From Rhynchopus euleeides (lineage: Eukaryota; Euglenozoa; Diplonemea; Diplonemida; Diplonemidae), in contig OY723290.1 in assembly GCA_963210315.1 (NCBI GenBank), forward strand, positions 682,001 through 746,000: a DNA stretch of 64,000 nucleotides. The letters are read 5' to 3'. The notes under the pieces are model-generated. The model saw nothing but the letters and a program-made list of their open reading frames with translations, was not told where the DNA came from and made no database searches. Both the position numbers and the translations under genes were made by a program. Of the stretch, positions 35,258 to 46,512 are shown in pieces; the stretch's first letter is position 1, and each line of letters opens with the position of its first letter.

Positions 35258-36003
35258 ATGTAGCGTGTGCCCGTCCATCTATCTCACTTCCCCGGGTACA
35301 GTGCAGCGTAGGAGGTCAGCGCCGCATCCATGAAGCGCTTCTTCGAAGCCTGACTGACATCGGACAGGAGGTCGGGCTTCCCCACCTGGGAGGTACACTT
35401 GCCGCGTTCGCGACATGCGTGACACGCGACACGCTACCTGAAACGTGAGTGTGCCTTGCTAACACGGGCATTTCAACGGTCTGCCGGCGACCGTTCCCCA
35501 AACCAGTAAACCAGCAGTTTTGGAAAATCGGAGAGATCACCCTACTGCGCTGAATATGGTGCGCACCACTGCAAAAATCCCCGGGAGCTTTTGGGCTTTC
35601 AGACCTGAAGGGGCCAGCAGGTGGGTGGCGTCGGGGAGTGGCAGCTTTGTAACTGTCCTCCAGCTGCTGGCATGTCCAGCCCTGCGCGAGTGCCAAGGTG
35701 TATTGAGTCCCTGCGGAGCACAACCCCCGATGAGAACGAGCGCCAGGTGATCCTCATTCATTTTCAGCTGTAACGCGCATGAGGGGCACTCTCTGCCGCA
35801 AGCATCTCTGGGCATCACTCGAGAGCTGTCACATGATGACGCGGAGAGAAATCAGAGAAAAAGTCCCGCCTGACGGGCACGCGCCTGGAAACTGTGGGGG
35901 GGCGAGCAAAAAATCCCTTGTAAAAATTCTTAGAAAAAACCTGGTTCCCCGAACCAAAAAACCTGGAAAAAGGGCTCGTTCCCCGCCCAGGCCTGCTCTG
36001 GAC

Positions 36004-36472
36004 AGCACCGGACACTGCGTGATAGGCCTTTGCAGCAGAGGTGGAAGCGAGCGGTAGGCAATTTCTTGAAGGGGGGATGGGATGCGGGGCAACTATTCTA
36101 GACTAGTCCGTATAGGCAGCAAAAACTTAAAAGAAGCAGAAAAGGGAAGGTTTTTTCAAGCCACGTGTCAATGGCAAGAGAGAGAGAAAAATATACTGGA
36201 GAACGAGGACGGGGGGAGAGGGGCATGAAGTAGAGGAGATAGGGGGGAACTTGAGAATATTGCTTCGACGCCATGAGGGGTCCATGGGGGGGGGGGACCG
36301 TTTGACCACCACGCCGGAGGGGGGGGGGGGGGAGAGAACTCAAGAGAACTCAAGAGAACCCAAACACGCTCTCTCCCCCCTTCTCGCCATCCCCCCCCCC
36401 CTCCCCTGACGACCAGACAACAGTGACGCCATTGTATGCGACTAAATCTGACTGGGCATGAAATTTTTTTGG
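36004..36472. other. Intergenic DNA
   Basis: Purine-run rich plus strand with long G runs near 36,287-36,332. No gene recognised. Confidence 0.5.
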
Positions 36473-36480
36473 CACGCCAG

Positions 36481-37109
36481 CAGTGTTCTCGCGACCGGAG
36501 GAGTCGGAGGAGTTCCTCAAAAAAAATAAAAAAAATCTGACGCCGGAGGAGTGGAGGAGTGGAGGAGCTCCTCCGGGAAAAAAAATATTTGGGACCTGGC
36601 TGCGGAGGAGCCCTTTACAGCAGTCCTGAAACCGTTTACCGCACCGTATATTGCTCTCATGACGAAAGAGCAACACCAACCGCATGTGACTCTCCACTTT
36701 GCTTCGACTGCGGAGCGTACTCGGGGACCAGGCTAACACATGTTCACTACCGTGGCCTCCGGCGGCTGGGGGGCTCTGCCCCCCAGACCCCCCTGTGTGA
36801 CATGCATCCCATCGCCAAGTCCTTGTATGCGATCATGACACCTCGGGAAAGAGGTGTCATCTAGGAACGGAACGCTTCAGCATCCTCCTTCTGGCCAACT
36901 CAGACGGAAGCTGTTGCGTCGCATTGCATGCGTGTCGCGTCGCATGTGTGTGACTGTCGTTCGCACCCGGCCGCTCAGGATCGTGGTCTCGCGCGCCGAA
37001 GGCGCGCGAGAAAAATTTTCAGGGTGGAAAATAATTTTCCAGGTCCAAAAAAACGCAAAGAAAAACTCCTCCGCACTTTCTGAAAATCCCAAAAGTCGCG
37101 AGAACACTG
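36481..37109. mobile_element. hAT-like MITE N (629 bp)
   Basis: The ends CAGTGTTCTCGCGAC and GTCGCGAGAACACTG are perfect inverted repeats. A perfect 8-bp TSD CACGCCAG flanks them (36473-36480, 37110-37117). Subterminal words GGAGGAG are repeated on the left and inverted (CTCCTCCG) on the right. It carries one GC-hairpin module and a perfect CTCGCGCGC-CGAAG-GCGCGCGAG hairpin near 36,987-37,010, followed by GAAAAATTTT and GGGTGG exactly as in E1. Confidence 0.92.
36742..36793 (+). repeat. GC-hairpin module, copy 10 (in N)
   Basis: Loop CTCTG; tail reads CTGTGTGACATGC, then CCAAGTCCTTGTATGCGA. Confidence 0.85.
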
Positions 37110-37117
37110 CACGCCAG

Positions 37118-37997
37118 CCCCAAACAAAGGAAACATCAATACCCAGGCCTCCATCCAAAGAGAGAATGAAGGGTTTAGCCGCAATCCTGAGTGACGTACA
37201 CAACAGTATTTTGTGTTGGGTGGGTGGGGGGGGGGGATTGAAGAATATAAATAGGGAAGAGAGTCATCGAATGCACTACGATATGGGTTGGGCGCGGCTC
37301 GATCTGCCCAGGGTAACAGACAGACAGGGGGGGGAGGGGGGGGGGTATGCTTGTCGAAAGTGGAGGTAAAAACCAGGGGGGGGGGGGGGTTGGATTCGTC
37401 GAGAGTGAAGTAGTAAAATCAATTCTCCCAACACTCCTTCGCAATGTTGTGAGGTAAAAAAAACCGGGGCGAGGGGTGGGTGGGTGGGTGAAGCCAACCT
37501 TTCGTTTTGTCATCATTTCGGAGATACGAGAGGGGGGTGTGGGTGATAGGTACGTTCAAAAGACAAACGCTGTTCTCGAGAGATTTAACGAGAGAGGGGG
37601 GGGGGGGGAGGGAAGGGTGCGACTGGGTGGGACAAGGGTAGAGAGGAGGGAAGGGGACAGGGTTATTTCTTTGCGAAAGAGCAATCATCTGCTGGAAAGA
37701 TAAACACTAAAGTGGGGGGGGGGCTGATTGAACAAAACCTTTTCATTTTTTTGGGGAAAGATTGGTTGGGAGTGGGGGGGGGGTCGGGGGAGGGCAGCAT
37801 TGATTTCTTTCTGTTGATTCAACGGGCAAAAATATCTGGCACTCAGCTCGAGCTGCTCGGTTTCGAGCGTGTTTTCCCCTTCTGTGATGCTGACAACGAG
37901 ACGATGAAGAGTAACATGCCCACCTCCGACACACACATCCGTGAAGTATTTTTTTTTTGGAAAGTGTCGGTGTCACCTTGGGAGGGGAATAGTTATT
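37118..37997. other. Intergenic DNA
   Basis: G-run and AG-rich plus strand. No gene recognised. Confidence 0.5.
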
Positions 37998-38124
37998 AAT
38001 TACACGGCACTAAAGTTGCCATTTTTTTACTCGAGTATGGGATTTTTTTGCACGAGTCGCCGAAGGCGACGAGTGCAAAAAAACCTATACGAGAGTACAA
38101 AAATGGCTACTGTGCCGTGTAATT
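37998..38124. mobile_element. Short fold-back element R (127 bp)
   Basis: The outer arms AATTACACGGCAC and GTGCCGTGTAATT are exact inverses. The centre is a perfect CACGAGTCGC-CGAAG-GCGACGAGTG hairpin. The whole unit could fold on itself. AATT at each edge could be a duplicated palindromic target or part of the arm; the sequence cannot decide. Confidence 0.65.
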
Positions 38125-40841
38125 CGTGATTTTATCTTCCGAAACCAAAATTTGAGTTACTCCGCGCGCTTAGTGAATACCCCCCAGTCAAGTTATGGAG
38201 TAAAAATGACTTTATAGAGGACCTTGCTAATTTGGAGCGATTTTCTGGCCACAAAAAGGGGTGGGAGAGGCGCGTGGGGGGTGGGGAGGGTGGGGGGATG
38301 ACTTCCTGGACATTTTTCGTGGTACTGTGTCCAGAATCGGCTGAACTGTGGGTCGGTGGGGCGAGAGGGGCCTCCAGTGCCTTGCTGGGTCTGGGCATTG
38401 TGTCCGTGCAAGGCGTGCAGCCATATTTGGTCAGAGCACTTTCGAGGTTTCGACATGCCCCGTGGCCACCGCTTGGCTTTTCCAACCATAAATGCGCATA
38501 AGTTCATCGAGACTCGCCCCTTGGTCCGGGGTGTGGGTGGCGCTCGTGCGCCGGATGCCCGTGCCAGGTGTACCACTGGGCGTCGGCCAGGCCCAGCCAC
38601 CCCGCCGGGGAGGCGGGTGATGTGTGTCCTGTGAGTCTCTGAGTGTGAAAAATTTTCCGGTACCCCCCCAAAAAATGTCCGGAACATGGGTTTTTCTTGA
38701 CGGAAATTTTTTTTTTGGAGGAGTAGAAAAAAATGGGGGTGCAGGAGAAAAAAGTGGGGGTGTAGGAGATTTATAGGAGTAACGAAAATTTTGGTGGAGG
38801 AAGATAAAACACATTAACACACACACACACACAAAACACAAACTTCTCCCATATCCCCACCCTCGCACACCTGTGATGGGCCCAGCACATATGCCTCTTG
38901 CAACATGCAAACGCCTGTGAAATAAATGAACAGACGGTCCAAAACAGGCCCACTGGAAGGGAAGGGGTCGAAGATATGATGGGGTGATCCCATGAAAAAG
39001 AAAGGAAGGAGACCATGCAATGGCAAAAGAAATAAAAAACATACTGGTGTACATGGCGTGACCGAACCTCACATACCGCCTGGGAACACGGCTCAGAGCC
39101 AGGATTTTCCCCTAATTTTGGTGGAAAAAAACAGACCCCTCGTTATGAAGGTGGCTCAGAGCTGGCTGCCGGTATTCGATCACACCAACAGGAGACGCAC
39201 GCCAATTGGAATACACCAGAAGAGGAGACGGGGGAATGGGATGGGCCTGCGGAAAATTTAGCGAGTGGCCAACAAAGATATTTTCAGAAGGAATAGAAAA
39301 GAACTCAGGCGCAGTGGAAGCCGCGTGAATGAAGTGCTCTCCGAAGAAAACGCGCCTGAAAAAACAAAGGGGGTGGTGGCTTCTTGCGGCTCGGACGGGT
39401 TGCGGCAGGCTGGGTCGAGAAAGAATAGACCAACGCATACCGGGAGGCGCTTCGCATGCACCAACACAACCGCCATACACAACCTTCTTCAGTGGGCCAT
39501 TTGTTGTGAAACTTTGGGAGGGATTTTCTGACATATGAAAAGAACTTTTGATGATACGTTCTCTGTTTTGTACGGCCGTGTACATTATTGTGTTTTCTTC
39601 TCAAAGAGAAGTGCAAGACACATACGACCCCCTGAGGGATGTCCTATCCCGCACACTCCCGAACAAAATGGCACAGCGTTTCGACCAATCCGCCATAGCA
39701 CACCCATCATCTGTGTTTGGTTCAACCTATTTCTTTCCTATTGGCGTTGACAAGCACAACACGATGAGAGTGAACTTGCACAATCCTATACTGAGCAAGT
39801 TGGTGCAGCTTATTTTGTGTGTATACCTGATGTAAAGACGGCCAGGCAATGACGGACACAACTCAATGACAACCCGTCTCACACAGCAGGTTCATTTTGC
39901 AGGGATGAAAGAACCATCCCACATCGAACCCGCCAGATGGCTGGCGATGGGTGCTGGCGGTAGTCCCCCACAGAGCGTGGCATTCACCTCATGCTGACTC
40001 ATGGTGTTCCTCTTTTTCAGCTGGAACTCATGTCGCCACGACGCACAAGGCACGAGGCAACACGCGAGCAACGTTTTAGCCCCCCCAGAAGGGGCGGATC
40101 TGCTGCTCGGGGAAATACCCGGCTTCGGGGGAAAAAGTCAAACAGTCAGAAAAAGAAATATCGAGGTGGCCATCTTCTTCTTTTCGGATTTCGACGACCA
40201 ACGCCCTGACGACCCGTGACATGCACGCTGCCGCCTGAAGAGCCTTGCTCTTACAGAGTAGGGAGTGGTGGACCACCCCAACCTTTGTAAGTTCCCCACC
40301 ACAAGCCGACAGAGAGAAAGACATTCTGGCGGCACCCACTGTTATTATTAACTTCGTACATACCCTTCTCACTGTACACAACTGTGGTTTTCTGGTGTCG
40401 ACAATCACGAGCACGGAAAGCTAGGCTGCTTCAGACCCGATTGCTCATGCGTGGAGGCCGGGGAGAACGATCGGCCCAATCAACCCACACAAAGAACGGA
40501 TCTGGCAAATAAGGTATGACCTCGAGCAAGGCATGGCAGAAGACACGCCCAGCTTTGGGAAGAAAAAAATAGAGCGGATGAATGGGTATTTAGAAGAGAG
40601 GTTTCGCACCCACCCCCATACCATCCTGTTTGACGTGCTCTTGAGGACGTAGGGCGGGGGTGGTGGCGGGAAATCGAAGGCACCGCAATGACAGTGCGCG
40701 CACTCTCACCCAATATTATGCCCCCCCTCCCCCCGCCCAACCCGCCCTCCCGCGGTTTCCCTTCCGTCTTTCTCGTCGCATCTGGCGCAGCGCCAGGGGC
40801 AGGCCGGGCCCGACACCACGGGAATTGCCTGTTCAGGCTGT
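38125..40841. other. Intergenic DNA, no gene recognised
   Basis: Mixed composition with a (CA)n tract near 38,814-38,834. No domain was recognisable in any frame. A diverged copy of the 12,545 repeat lies at 40,392-40,437. Confidence 0.45.
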
Positions 40842-41426
40842 TCACAGCTGCTTCTCCGTCGGGACCACCGAGGTGGTGACGGGCGAACCGGTGGCAGGGG
40901 CCTTGCCGCCCTTTGCCGCCTTGCGCTTCTTGGAGGTCACCTTGAAGCGGAAGACGTGCACCATGGAGCAGGCGTCGCCGCGGGGGCAGTTGTTGTTCGT
41001 GAAGTCGGGGCACTTGTTCTGGCGCAGCGTGTGCGTCTTCCACTGCGACTGGCACACGCGGCACCGCAGTGCCACGGTGTCACGCTTGGCGCGCAGGTTG
41101 TCCCACTGGTTGTGGCAGCAAGGCGCAGGCCTGTCCACGCGGGGCGAGTTCGGCGACTCGCACCCAGAATGCACGTCGTCCAGCAGCGTCGCCTCGTCGG
41201 GGAAACGCTCCGACGTCTGGTCCACCTCGGAGCTCACCAGGCTCGACAGCGTGTTGCTCGTTGTGCGGGTGCTCTCCGGCGCGCAGAGGTCAGCCGCGAC
41301 CAGCATCTCGTCGACCTCCTCCTCCGACAGCTGGTACACACCGCCGTTCTCCGCCTCGCACGTCCCGAACCCGTTCTCCATCGCCTGGTAGGTCTCGAAC
41401 TGCCAGGAGAGCACCTCGTACATCAT
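40842..41426 (-). CDS. CCCH-type zinc-finger protein, probable RNA-binding
   Basis: The protein has 194 residues and starts at the first of two tandem ATGs (MMYEVLSWQF). Residues 25-90 are acidic and Ser/Thr rich. A Cys pair lies at 122-125 (CRVC) within a conserved-looking basic stretch. A canonical CCCH finger follows at 139-157 (C-x7-C-x5-C-x3-H: CPDFTNNNC, CSMVH). The C-terminus is Lys/Arg rich (SKKRKAAKGGK) and could be a nuclear signal or RNA contact. CCCH fingers usually bind AU-rich single-stranded RNA, and many protist members control mRNA stability; the target of this one is unknown. The stop is TGA or similar just before 40842, and no intron is needed. An upstream in-frame extension exists but lacks a good start context, and a splice-acceptor-like site falls inside it. 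Confidence 0.8.
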   Translation of the reverse strand: MMYEVLSWQFETYQAMENGFGTCEAENGGVYQLSEEEVDEMLVAADLCAPESTRTTSNTLSSLVSSEVDQTSERFPDEATLLDDVHSGCESPNSPRVDRPAPCCHNQWDNLRAKRDTVALRCRVCQSQWKTHTLRQNKCPDFTNNNCPRGDACSMVHVFRFKVTSKKRKAAKGGKAPATGSPVTTSVVPTEKQL

Positions 41427-41507
41427 TGTGGCGGCTGGCTTTTCTGCGACGCGAGGCGGCAAACCGAAAGCTGTCTCCCTAAAGAGAGGAAGCGGCTCAG
41501 AGATACC

Positions 41508-41527
41508 CTGAGAGAGAAAAGAAGAAA
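41508..41527 (-). promoter_or_regulatory. Polypyrimidine tract and AG acceptor upstream of the CCCH gene
   Basis: On the minus strand CTTTCTTCTTTTCTCTCTCAG-like sequence ends 81 bases before the ATG. It has the form of a 3' splice acceptor. With no visible 5' partner exon it could serve trans-splicing of a leader, or end a 5'UTR intron. A second, weaker candidate (CTTCCTCTCTTTAG) lies about 28 bases nearer the ATG. Confidence 0.45.
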
Positions 41528-42140
41528 GCAAAGGGGAGGGGGTACAACAAGGTGCAACTGCGCCGCCAACAAAAAAAAGAATGTAAGGCTGACTGCTCAG
41601 GTGACGGTGGGGGTGATGTGCGTCTCTAGGGTGGTGTGCAAAGCGACTAAACACGGCAGAGACGAACGAAAAGAAGGTGCAGAGCCTTGAGAAAAGGGGG
41701 CGCTAAACTTGTGGAAAACCCTGTTGTGGATGGGGGTTGCTGTGTCGGAGAATCGCATGACGGTGACCCGGCACGACGCCGCCACCCTTTTTTACTTCGC
41801 TTCGTCACGAGAGAGGGGGTTGGGTGGCGTGGGCTGGGACGGGCGGGGAGAGGGACGGTCACACTCCCTCCTCACACCAAGCTTTCGTACCTCTCAGACC
41901 CCACCCCCACCCCCCACCCCTTTGACACTCCAGGGAAATACGTTGGGGTCGGCAGACCTCAAAGGTAGGACCCGTCACCACACACACACACACACACACC
42001 ACCCTTCCCCATCATCCCCTCTAACAACACCACCTCCTCCTCCTCTTCCTCCTCCCACCCCCCCCCCCCCAATCCCCTCTTCTATTCTAAATACAAAGCA
42101 AAACCAAAGGGCCAGAAGAATGAAAGAATCACCCCCCCCC
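41528..42140. other. Intergenic DNA upstream of the CCCH gene
   Basis: Contains a (CA)n microsatellite near 41,978-41,999 and a CCTCCTCC tract near 42,028-42,056. No gene recognised. Confidence 0.5.
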
Positions 42141-42146
42141 CCTAGG

Positions 42147-43719
42147 CATACAGTGCAAACGATAATTATTATCGCATATATACCAGATACGATAATTTTC
42201 GGAAAATTGTCGCATACGATAATTCATTATCGCATACGATAATCCATTATCGTATGATGCGATAATGGATTATCGTATACGACCAGATACGATAATTATT
42301 ATCGTATGCGATAACATACGATAATCCCATTATCGTATGCGATACCCACCTGATTTTGCCCGAAACCAATCACCGAAATCTCCAGTTTACCACCGCCAAA
42401 CGCCACCAAACCCCGCCAAGGGCCACAATCAGCCACAAAATAGAGATCACTACCATTCTCCCAGCCCCAGGAAGGGTAAGATGAGCCTGTGGGGTCCGGT
42501 GCTGCAGGCAGGGTACGCGTACTGGTCTGTGTCCGGGCTGCTGTGGTCATCGACAAGGCTGTGTGGTCTGTCCGAAGGAGGTGAATGGTGGTCTCCCTCA
42601 GGTGGATCGCGTCTCTCCGATCCTGCATAGGCTCAGGTGTCTCCAGATGATCATCACCCCTTGCCTTGCTGTCGGTGAGGATGGCGCCCGAGCTCCGCCT
42701 TGTAGCGCAGCAGAGTCGTGCAGGTCAGGCAGGCTCCTTGAGGCCTCCGAGGTGATGTGCGCGCGCCACCCCGTGGTTCCTTGTAGAGTTGCAGACAGGT
42801 CCGTGCGCACGGTGGGAGCGTTCGTATCGCCCGTTCCGTGCCAGGTCCTGAAGAATACCTTTGGTTGAGTATTGCCTCTCTCGGGTTCAAACCCCATTCA
42901 AGGTCCTTCGCTATGTCATCACTGGTCGTCAGTCAGAGGGGAAGAACGGTGTTCCTCACTTTTTCACTGCTCACGGGAGCGAAGGCCAAGCCCAACATAA
43001 GTGGTAGCCTTGAAGAGAAATCTCCTGATCTCTCCAAACATTGCACCGAAGACCACACCTGCCTATCAGGTTCTTCCCCATCAGTCGAACAGTCTTTCTT
43101 GTTCATGGGCATTCTGGGCAGGGTGCTCTGTCTCGGTCACCCCGACACCTGCTTCAACTAGGCTAGCCCAACGTCTTCCCTCAGTGTTCTCACAGGGGTG
43201 TCCTCAGTATCTGGGTCCCGACGGCAAGGCAGCGTACCAGTCGGCTTTGCGAACCCGCAACAGGCTGTACTGGTGGTTGCATACCGCCGCAAGTATGACC
43301 CTGTTGCTGCGTAGTCATGTTTTCCATGAAGTGGGGTGGCGACAGGGTGTAAGTCACGAGGGGAAGGGCATGTGAAACGGCCACTGCCCAATCCCCATAG
43401 TCCTCTCCGCCCCACTGTGCCTGAAACTTCTTCAGACAGACATAGTGATGTGCATGTCATGGCAATATGTGTGTTGTGTCTCTGCCACCCATTTGTGACG
43501 GACATTCTACACTTCTGAGTGAAGCCCCCCGTCACCAATAATTCAAAGAAGCAAAAATGGCAGCTTCCGGCTCCACTTTTACCAATTTTTCAATGTGTTC
43601 TGGGCTGATTTCTGGTTTTCCGAAAATCTCAAAAAATTATCGCACCATTATCGTATATTATCGTATACGATAATATACGATAATGGGAATACGATAATAA
43701 TTATCGTTTGCACTGTATG
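42147..43719. mobile_element. TIR element A with CATAC ends, first of a five-element chain
   Basis: The ends CATACAGTGCAAACG and CGTTTGCACTGTATG are exact inverses, flanked by CCTAGG (42141-42146 and 43720-43725). Subterminal DNA on both sides is an array of ACGATAAT/ATTATCG words. The interior includes a decayed LINE piece. It ends where element B begins. Confidence 0.85.
42490..42830 (-). pseudogene. Decayed LINE RNase H/zinc region inside element A
   Basis: Minus-strand frames read RETTIHLLRTDH, parallel to GETTIRRLRADH of the intact LINE (near 7,560-7,600). AILTDS is matched by AILTDS of its RNase H, and a CSTGPHRL stretch sits where the C-terminal zinc motif is expected. The matches fall in the same order but in different frames, so this is an old copy with several frame changes. 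It is clearly diverged from the LINE at 7.3-11.3 kb. Confidence 0.55.
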
Positions 43720-43723
43720 CCTA

Positions 43724-44870
43724 GGGGGGGTCAAATGGGGGTGACAAACACGATTTTTCAAAAAACCGGCGCAGAGGCCCCAAAGCCCCCGTAAACCCTC
43801 CAAACCCCCCCAGATCGGTCCGGAAACCCATCGAACCCCACTTTTCCACCATTCCGGGCACCTCAGGTGCCCGAATTGGGGTACCTAAATTTTGTGCCAC
43901 CGTTTGGTACCGTACAGTGCCACTGTGTGGGAGGTTGGAAAAGAAAATGCCCCAACACACCACATCTGAGGGTTGCAATGCATGTTGCTTGCCAACCACG
44001 TCATCCGGTGGGTGTCAGGCGCTATGTAGGTGGCATTAGCCAGGTCTTCGATGTGTTCTGGCTTGTATATATACCTCCCTGCCTGCGGCACAGGCACTGC
44101 CTTTGTCCCCCACACCAGCCACAGAGAGCGTATTGTACTCGGTCCACGGTTGCTGATTCATTGTGATGCGTTGTATCCTCGAGTGAACGTCACACACTAG
44201 TGGCACCACCACCCGCCATCCGAGAGCTGTATTGACTTTGCGCGCTTCCGTTGTATTCACCTCGCCACGCATATTGCACCGTTCAGTACCAGTGCTCTTG
44301 GGCCAGGCAAAGTAGACCGCAGCAACTACCAATTCTGGCACAATGGGTACCACGACAGCGCACTTCGTGTGTTCCCGGAATGTACAGCTCGTGTTGCAAC
44401 AGTCGTTGTCAACACATCCCGGTTGTGGAGCACTGCTGCACAGGAATCACACGACCATCTGGACTGTTCCGTACCTACAGGCAGCCTCCCGGTGCATGGT
44501 GGCAGGGAGGTATATATACAAGCCAGAACACATCGAAGACCTGGCTAATGCCACCTACATAGCGCCTGACACCCACCGGATGACGTGGTTGGCAAGCAAC
44601 ATGCATTGCAACCCTCAGATGTGGTGTGTTGGGGCATTTTCTTTTCCAACCTCCCACACAGTGGCACTGTACGGTACCAAACGGTGGCACAAAATTTAGG
44701 TACCCCAATTCGGGCACCTGAGGTGCCCGGAATGGTGGAAAAGTGGGGTTCGATGGGTTTCCGGACCGATCTGGGGGGGTTTGGAGGGTTTACGGGGGCT
44801 TTGGGGCATCTGCGCCGGTTTTTTGAAAAATCGTGTTTGTCCACGTAAAAGGGTGGCATTTGACCCCCCC
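43724..44870. mobile_element. Fold-back TIR element B, copy 2 (1,147 bp)
   Basis: About 98% identical by eye to copy 1 at 16021-17168 along its length. TA is on each side (43722-43723, 44871-44872). The left TA lies inside the CCTAGG that flanks element A. On the right, TA is followed by eleven C and then the target of element C. Confidence 0.9.
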
Positions 44871-44888
44871 TACCCCCCCCCCCTAGGG

Positions 44889-45326
44889 CAGTGGTGGCTG
44901 CGTACGCGTACGCAGCGTGATTTTCAAAAAGTGCGTACGGCGTACGCGTACGCGTACGGCGCTGCGTACGGCAGTCTATGGAGCACAGGAGACGGCCATG
45001 GCCGCACACCAAATCCGACAGTCGAACTCAGGTGTACCAGGGGCAGCCTCCGAGCCTTCCAGTCGGAAGTGGTACCTTTTGCAGTATGCTTGCGGGTGTA
45101 CTTGCAGGTGTTGCGAGTTATTCGCCACGTGCGCGGCAAGGAACCATCTGTGAAAGGCAAGAGCAAAGGCCAGGGCCCAGCCACCCGCTGGGTGGCCTAC
45201 TGTGTGCTGAGAGACCTGGAATACCAGCCGTACGCAAAATCTGCGTACGCGTACGCAGCGCGATTTTCAGAAAGTGCGTACGGCGTACGCGTACGCGTAC
45301 CGTACGGCCGTACGCTGCCACCACTG
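44889..45326. mobile_element. hAT-like MITE C with TACGCGTACG arrays (438 bp)
   Basis: The ends CAGTGGTGGC and GCCACCACTG are exact inverses. The left TSD is CCCTAGGG (44881-44888). On the right CCCTAGG is followed at once by element D, and the eighth base G reappears after D, so the 8-bp TSD is complete once D is taken out. Subterminal arrays of GCGTACGCGTACG words lie on both sides. Confidence 0.85.
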
Positions 45327-45333
45327 CCCTAGG

Positions 45334-46508
45334 CATACTTGTCCCCCCATATGGGGAACCCCCTAAATTTGGGGGAAATATGGGGGGTCTCAAAACCCCG
45401 CCCCCATATGGGGAAAAAGGCTGAAAATATGGGGAAAACCCGGTAAAATATGGGGGAATATGGGGGAAATATGGGGCCCATATGGGGGGATATGGGGGTA
45501 TTCGTGCTGCAACGGGAGAACATCAAACCACTCAGGCACAGACACACACGAAGTGCGCGTCGAAACCGGCCTCATGCCTTGTTGGGGATCCTCCAGGAGT
45601 CCGATCCTGGGGAGGTGCGCGCTCGTTCAGGTGTGGCCAGGTCTGGCCCCCCCTGGAAGATCCCCCAGGCGGGTCGCACCGACCTCCTGTTCCTCTCCTG
45701 CGCCGATACAGCGGCAGCGGAGAGCGAACGCTTCCCGGTTTGGCGGGGCACCGCAGTGACAGCGGTGGTGGACACATACGCACAGACACACATAGCGCGT
45801 TCAGGGTTAACAGCTCCTCACAACACACACTCCTGTGTTTTGAAGTCCTGTCCGGCACGTCACTCTCACACTCGCTGTCCTCCTCCTCTGGTGTGTTTGC
45901 GATTGCGAACTGCCCCCTGGGATCCTTAATTAGACAAGGGAATTCACAAGCAGTGCATTCTGGGGTGTCAGGCGCTTCCGCCGCTTTTGACCGCTCCGAG
46001 CGCCGAAAAGTCGGAGTCGACGCTCGTCACCAGGCAGCTTGACATGTTCAAGCTGCATCTGCAATGATGATCTGGAATGAGACCTGTGAAGGCCAGTACA
46101 AGGACTGGCTGCAGGACGCAACTGTTCTGCCAGCAAAGACAGGACTACTGGTCAGCATGCTCTGATGACCGCTACTCAGACTTGAAGAAAGTGGCGGTCG
46201 GCACTCTCACAGCACCTTTTGTGGTCTGACTCGAGCACTTCAGCCGTTTCCTCTCTGCAGAAAGCGACGAGGTGAGATGGCACTGCAAGGTGCTAGACGT
46301 CCCCTGTCAGTGGCTGACTTCACACCCTGTGAAAAGCAGAACGAAGAGAACTGTTTGCTGACTGCTTCCACCTGAGGAACCCCTGGGTTTTCCCCCATAT
46401 ATCCCCCATATGGGGGAAATATGGGGGAACAGGACTTGAAAAACCCCCCATATTCCCCCCATATTTTCCCCATATTTTTGGCCTTCCCCATATGGGGGTA
46501 CAAGTATG
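45334..46508. mobile_element. TIR element D with CATAC ends and CCCCATATGGGG arrays
   Basis: The ends CATACTTGT and ACAAGTATG have CCTAGG on both sides (45328-45333, 46509-46514). Subterminal words CCCCATATGGGG and AATATGGGG are repeated on both sides. The left TSD overlaps the right TSD of element C, so D is the younger of the two. Confidence 0.85.
45540..45800 (+). pseudogene. Possible decayed LINE C-terminus inside element D
   Basis: A plus-strand frame contains DLLFLSCADTAAAESER, which parallels KHLFFGCPATASAR in the C-terminal zinc region of the LINE. A proline-rich stretch lies just before it in both. Only this short block matches convincingly. Confidence 0.3.
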
Positions 46509-46512
46509 CCTA

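Larger units (their letters stand above)
34787..35995. mobile_element. hAT-like MITE M, copy 2 (1,209 bp)
   Basis: Same ends as copy 1. The perfect 8-bp TSD is CTCTGGAC (34779-34786, 35996-36003). Differences from copy 1 are few, mainly single bases in the hairpin loops, so the two insertions look young. Confidence 0.92.

Noticed and set aside
42880-42895. tRNA-like B box (GGGTTCAAACCCC)
   Set aside because: No acceptor stem, A box or anticodon arm could be placed around it, and it lies in a decayed LINE piece inside element A.
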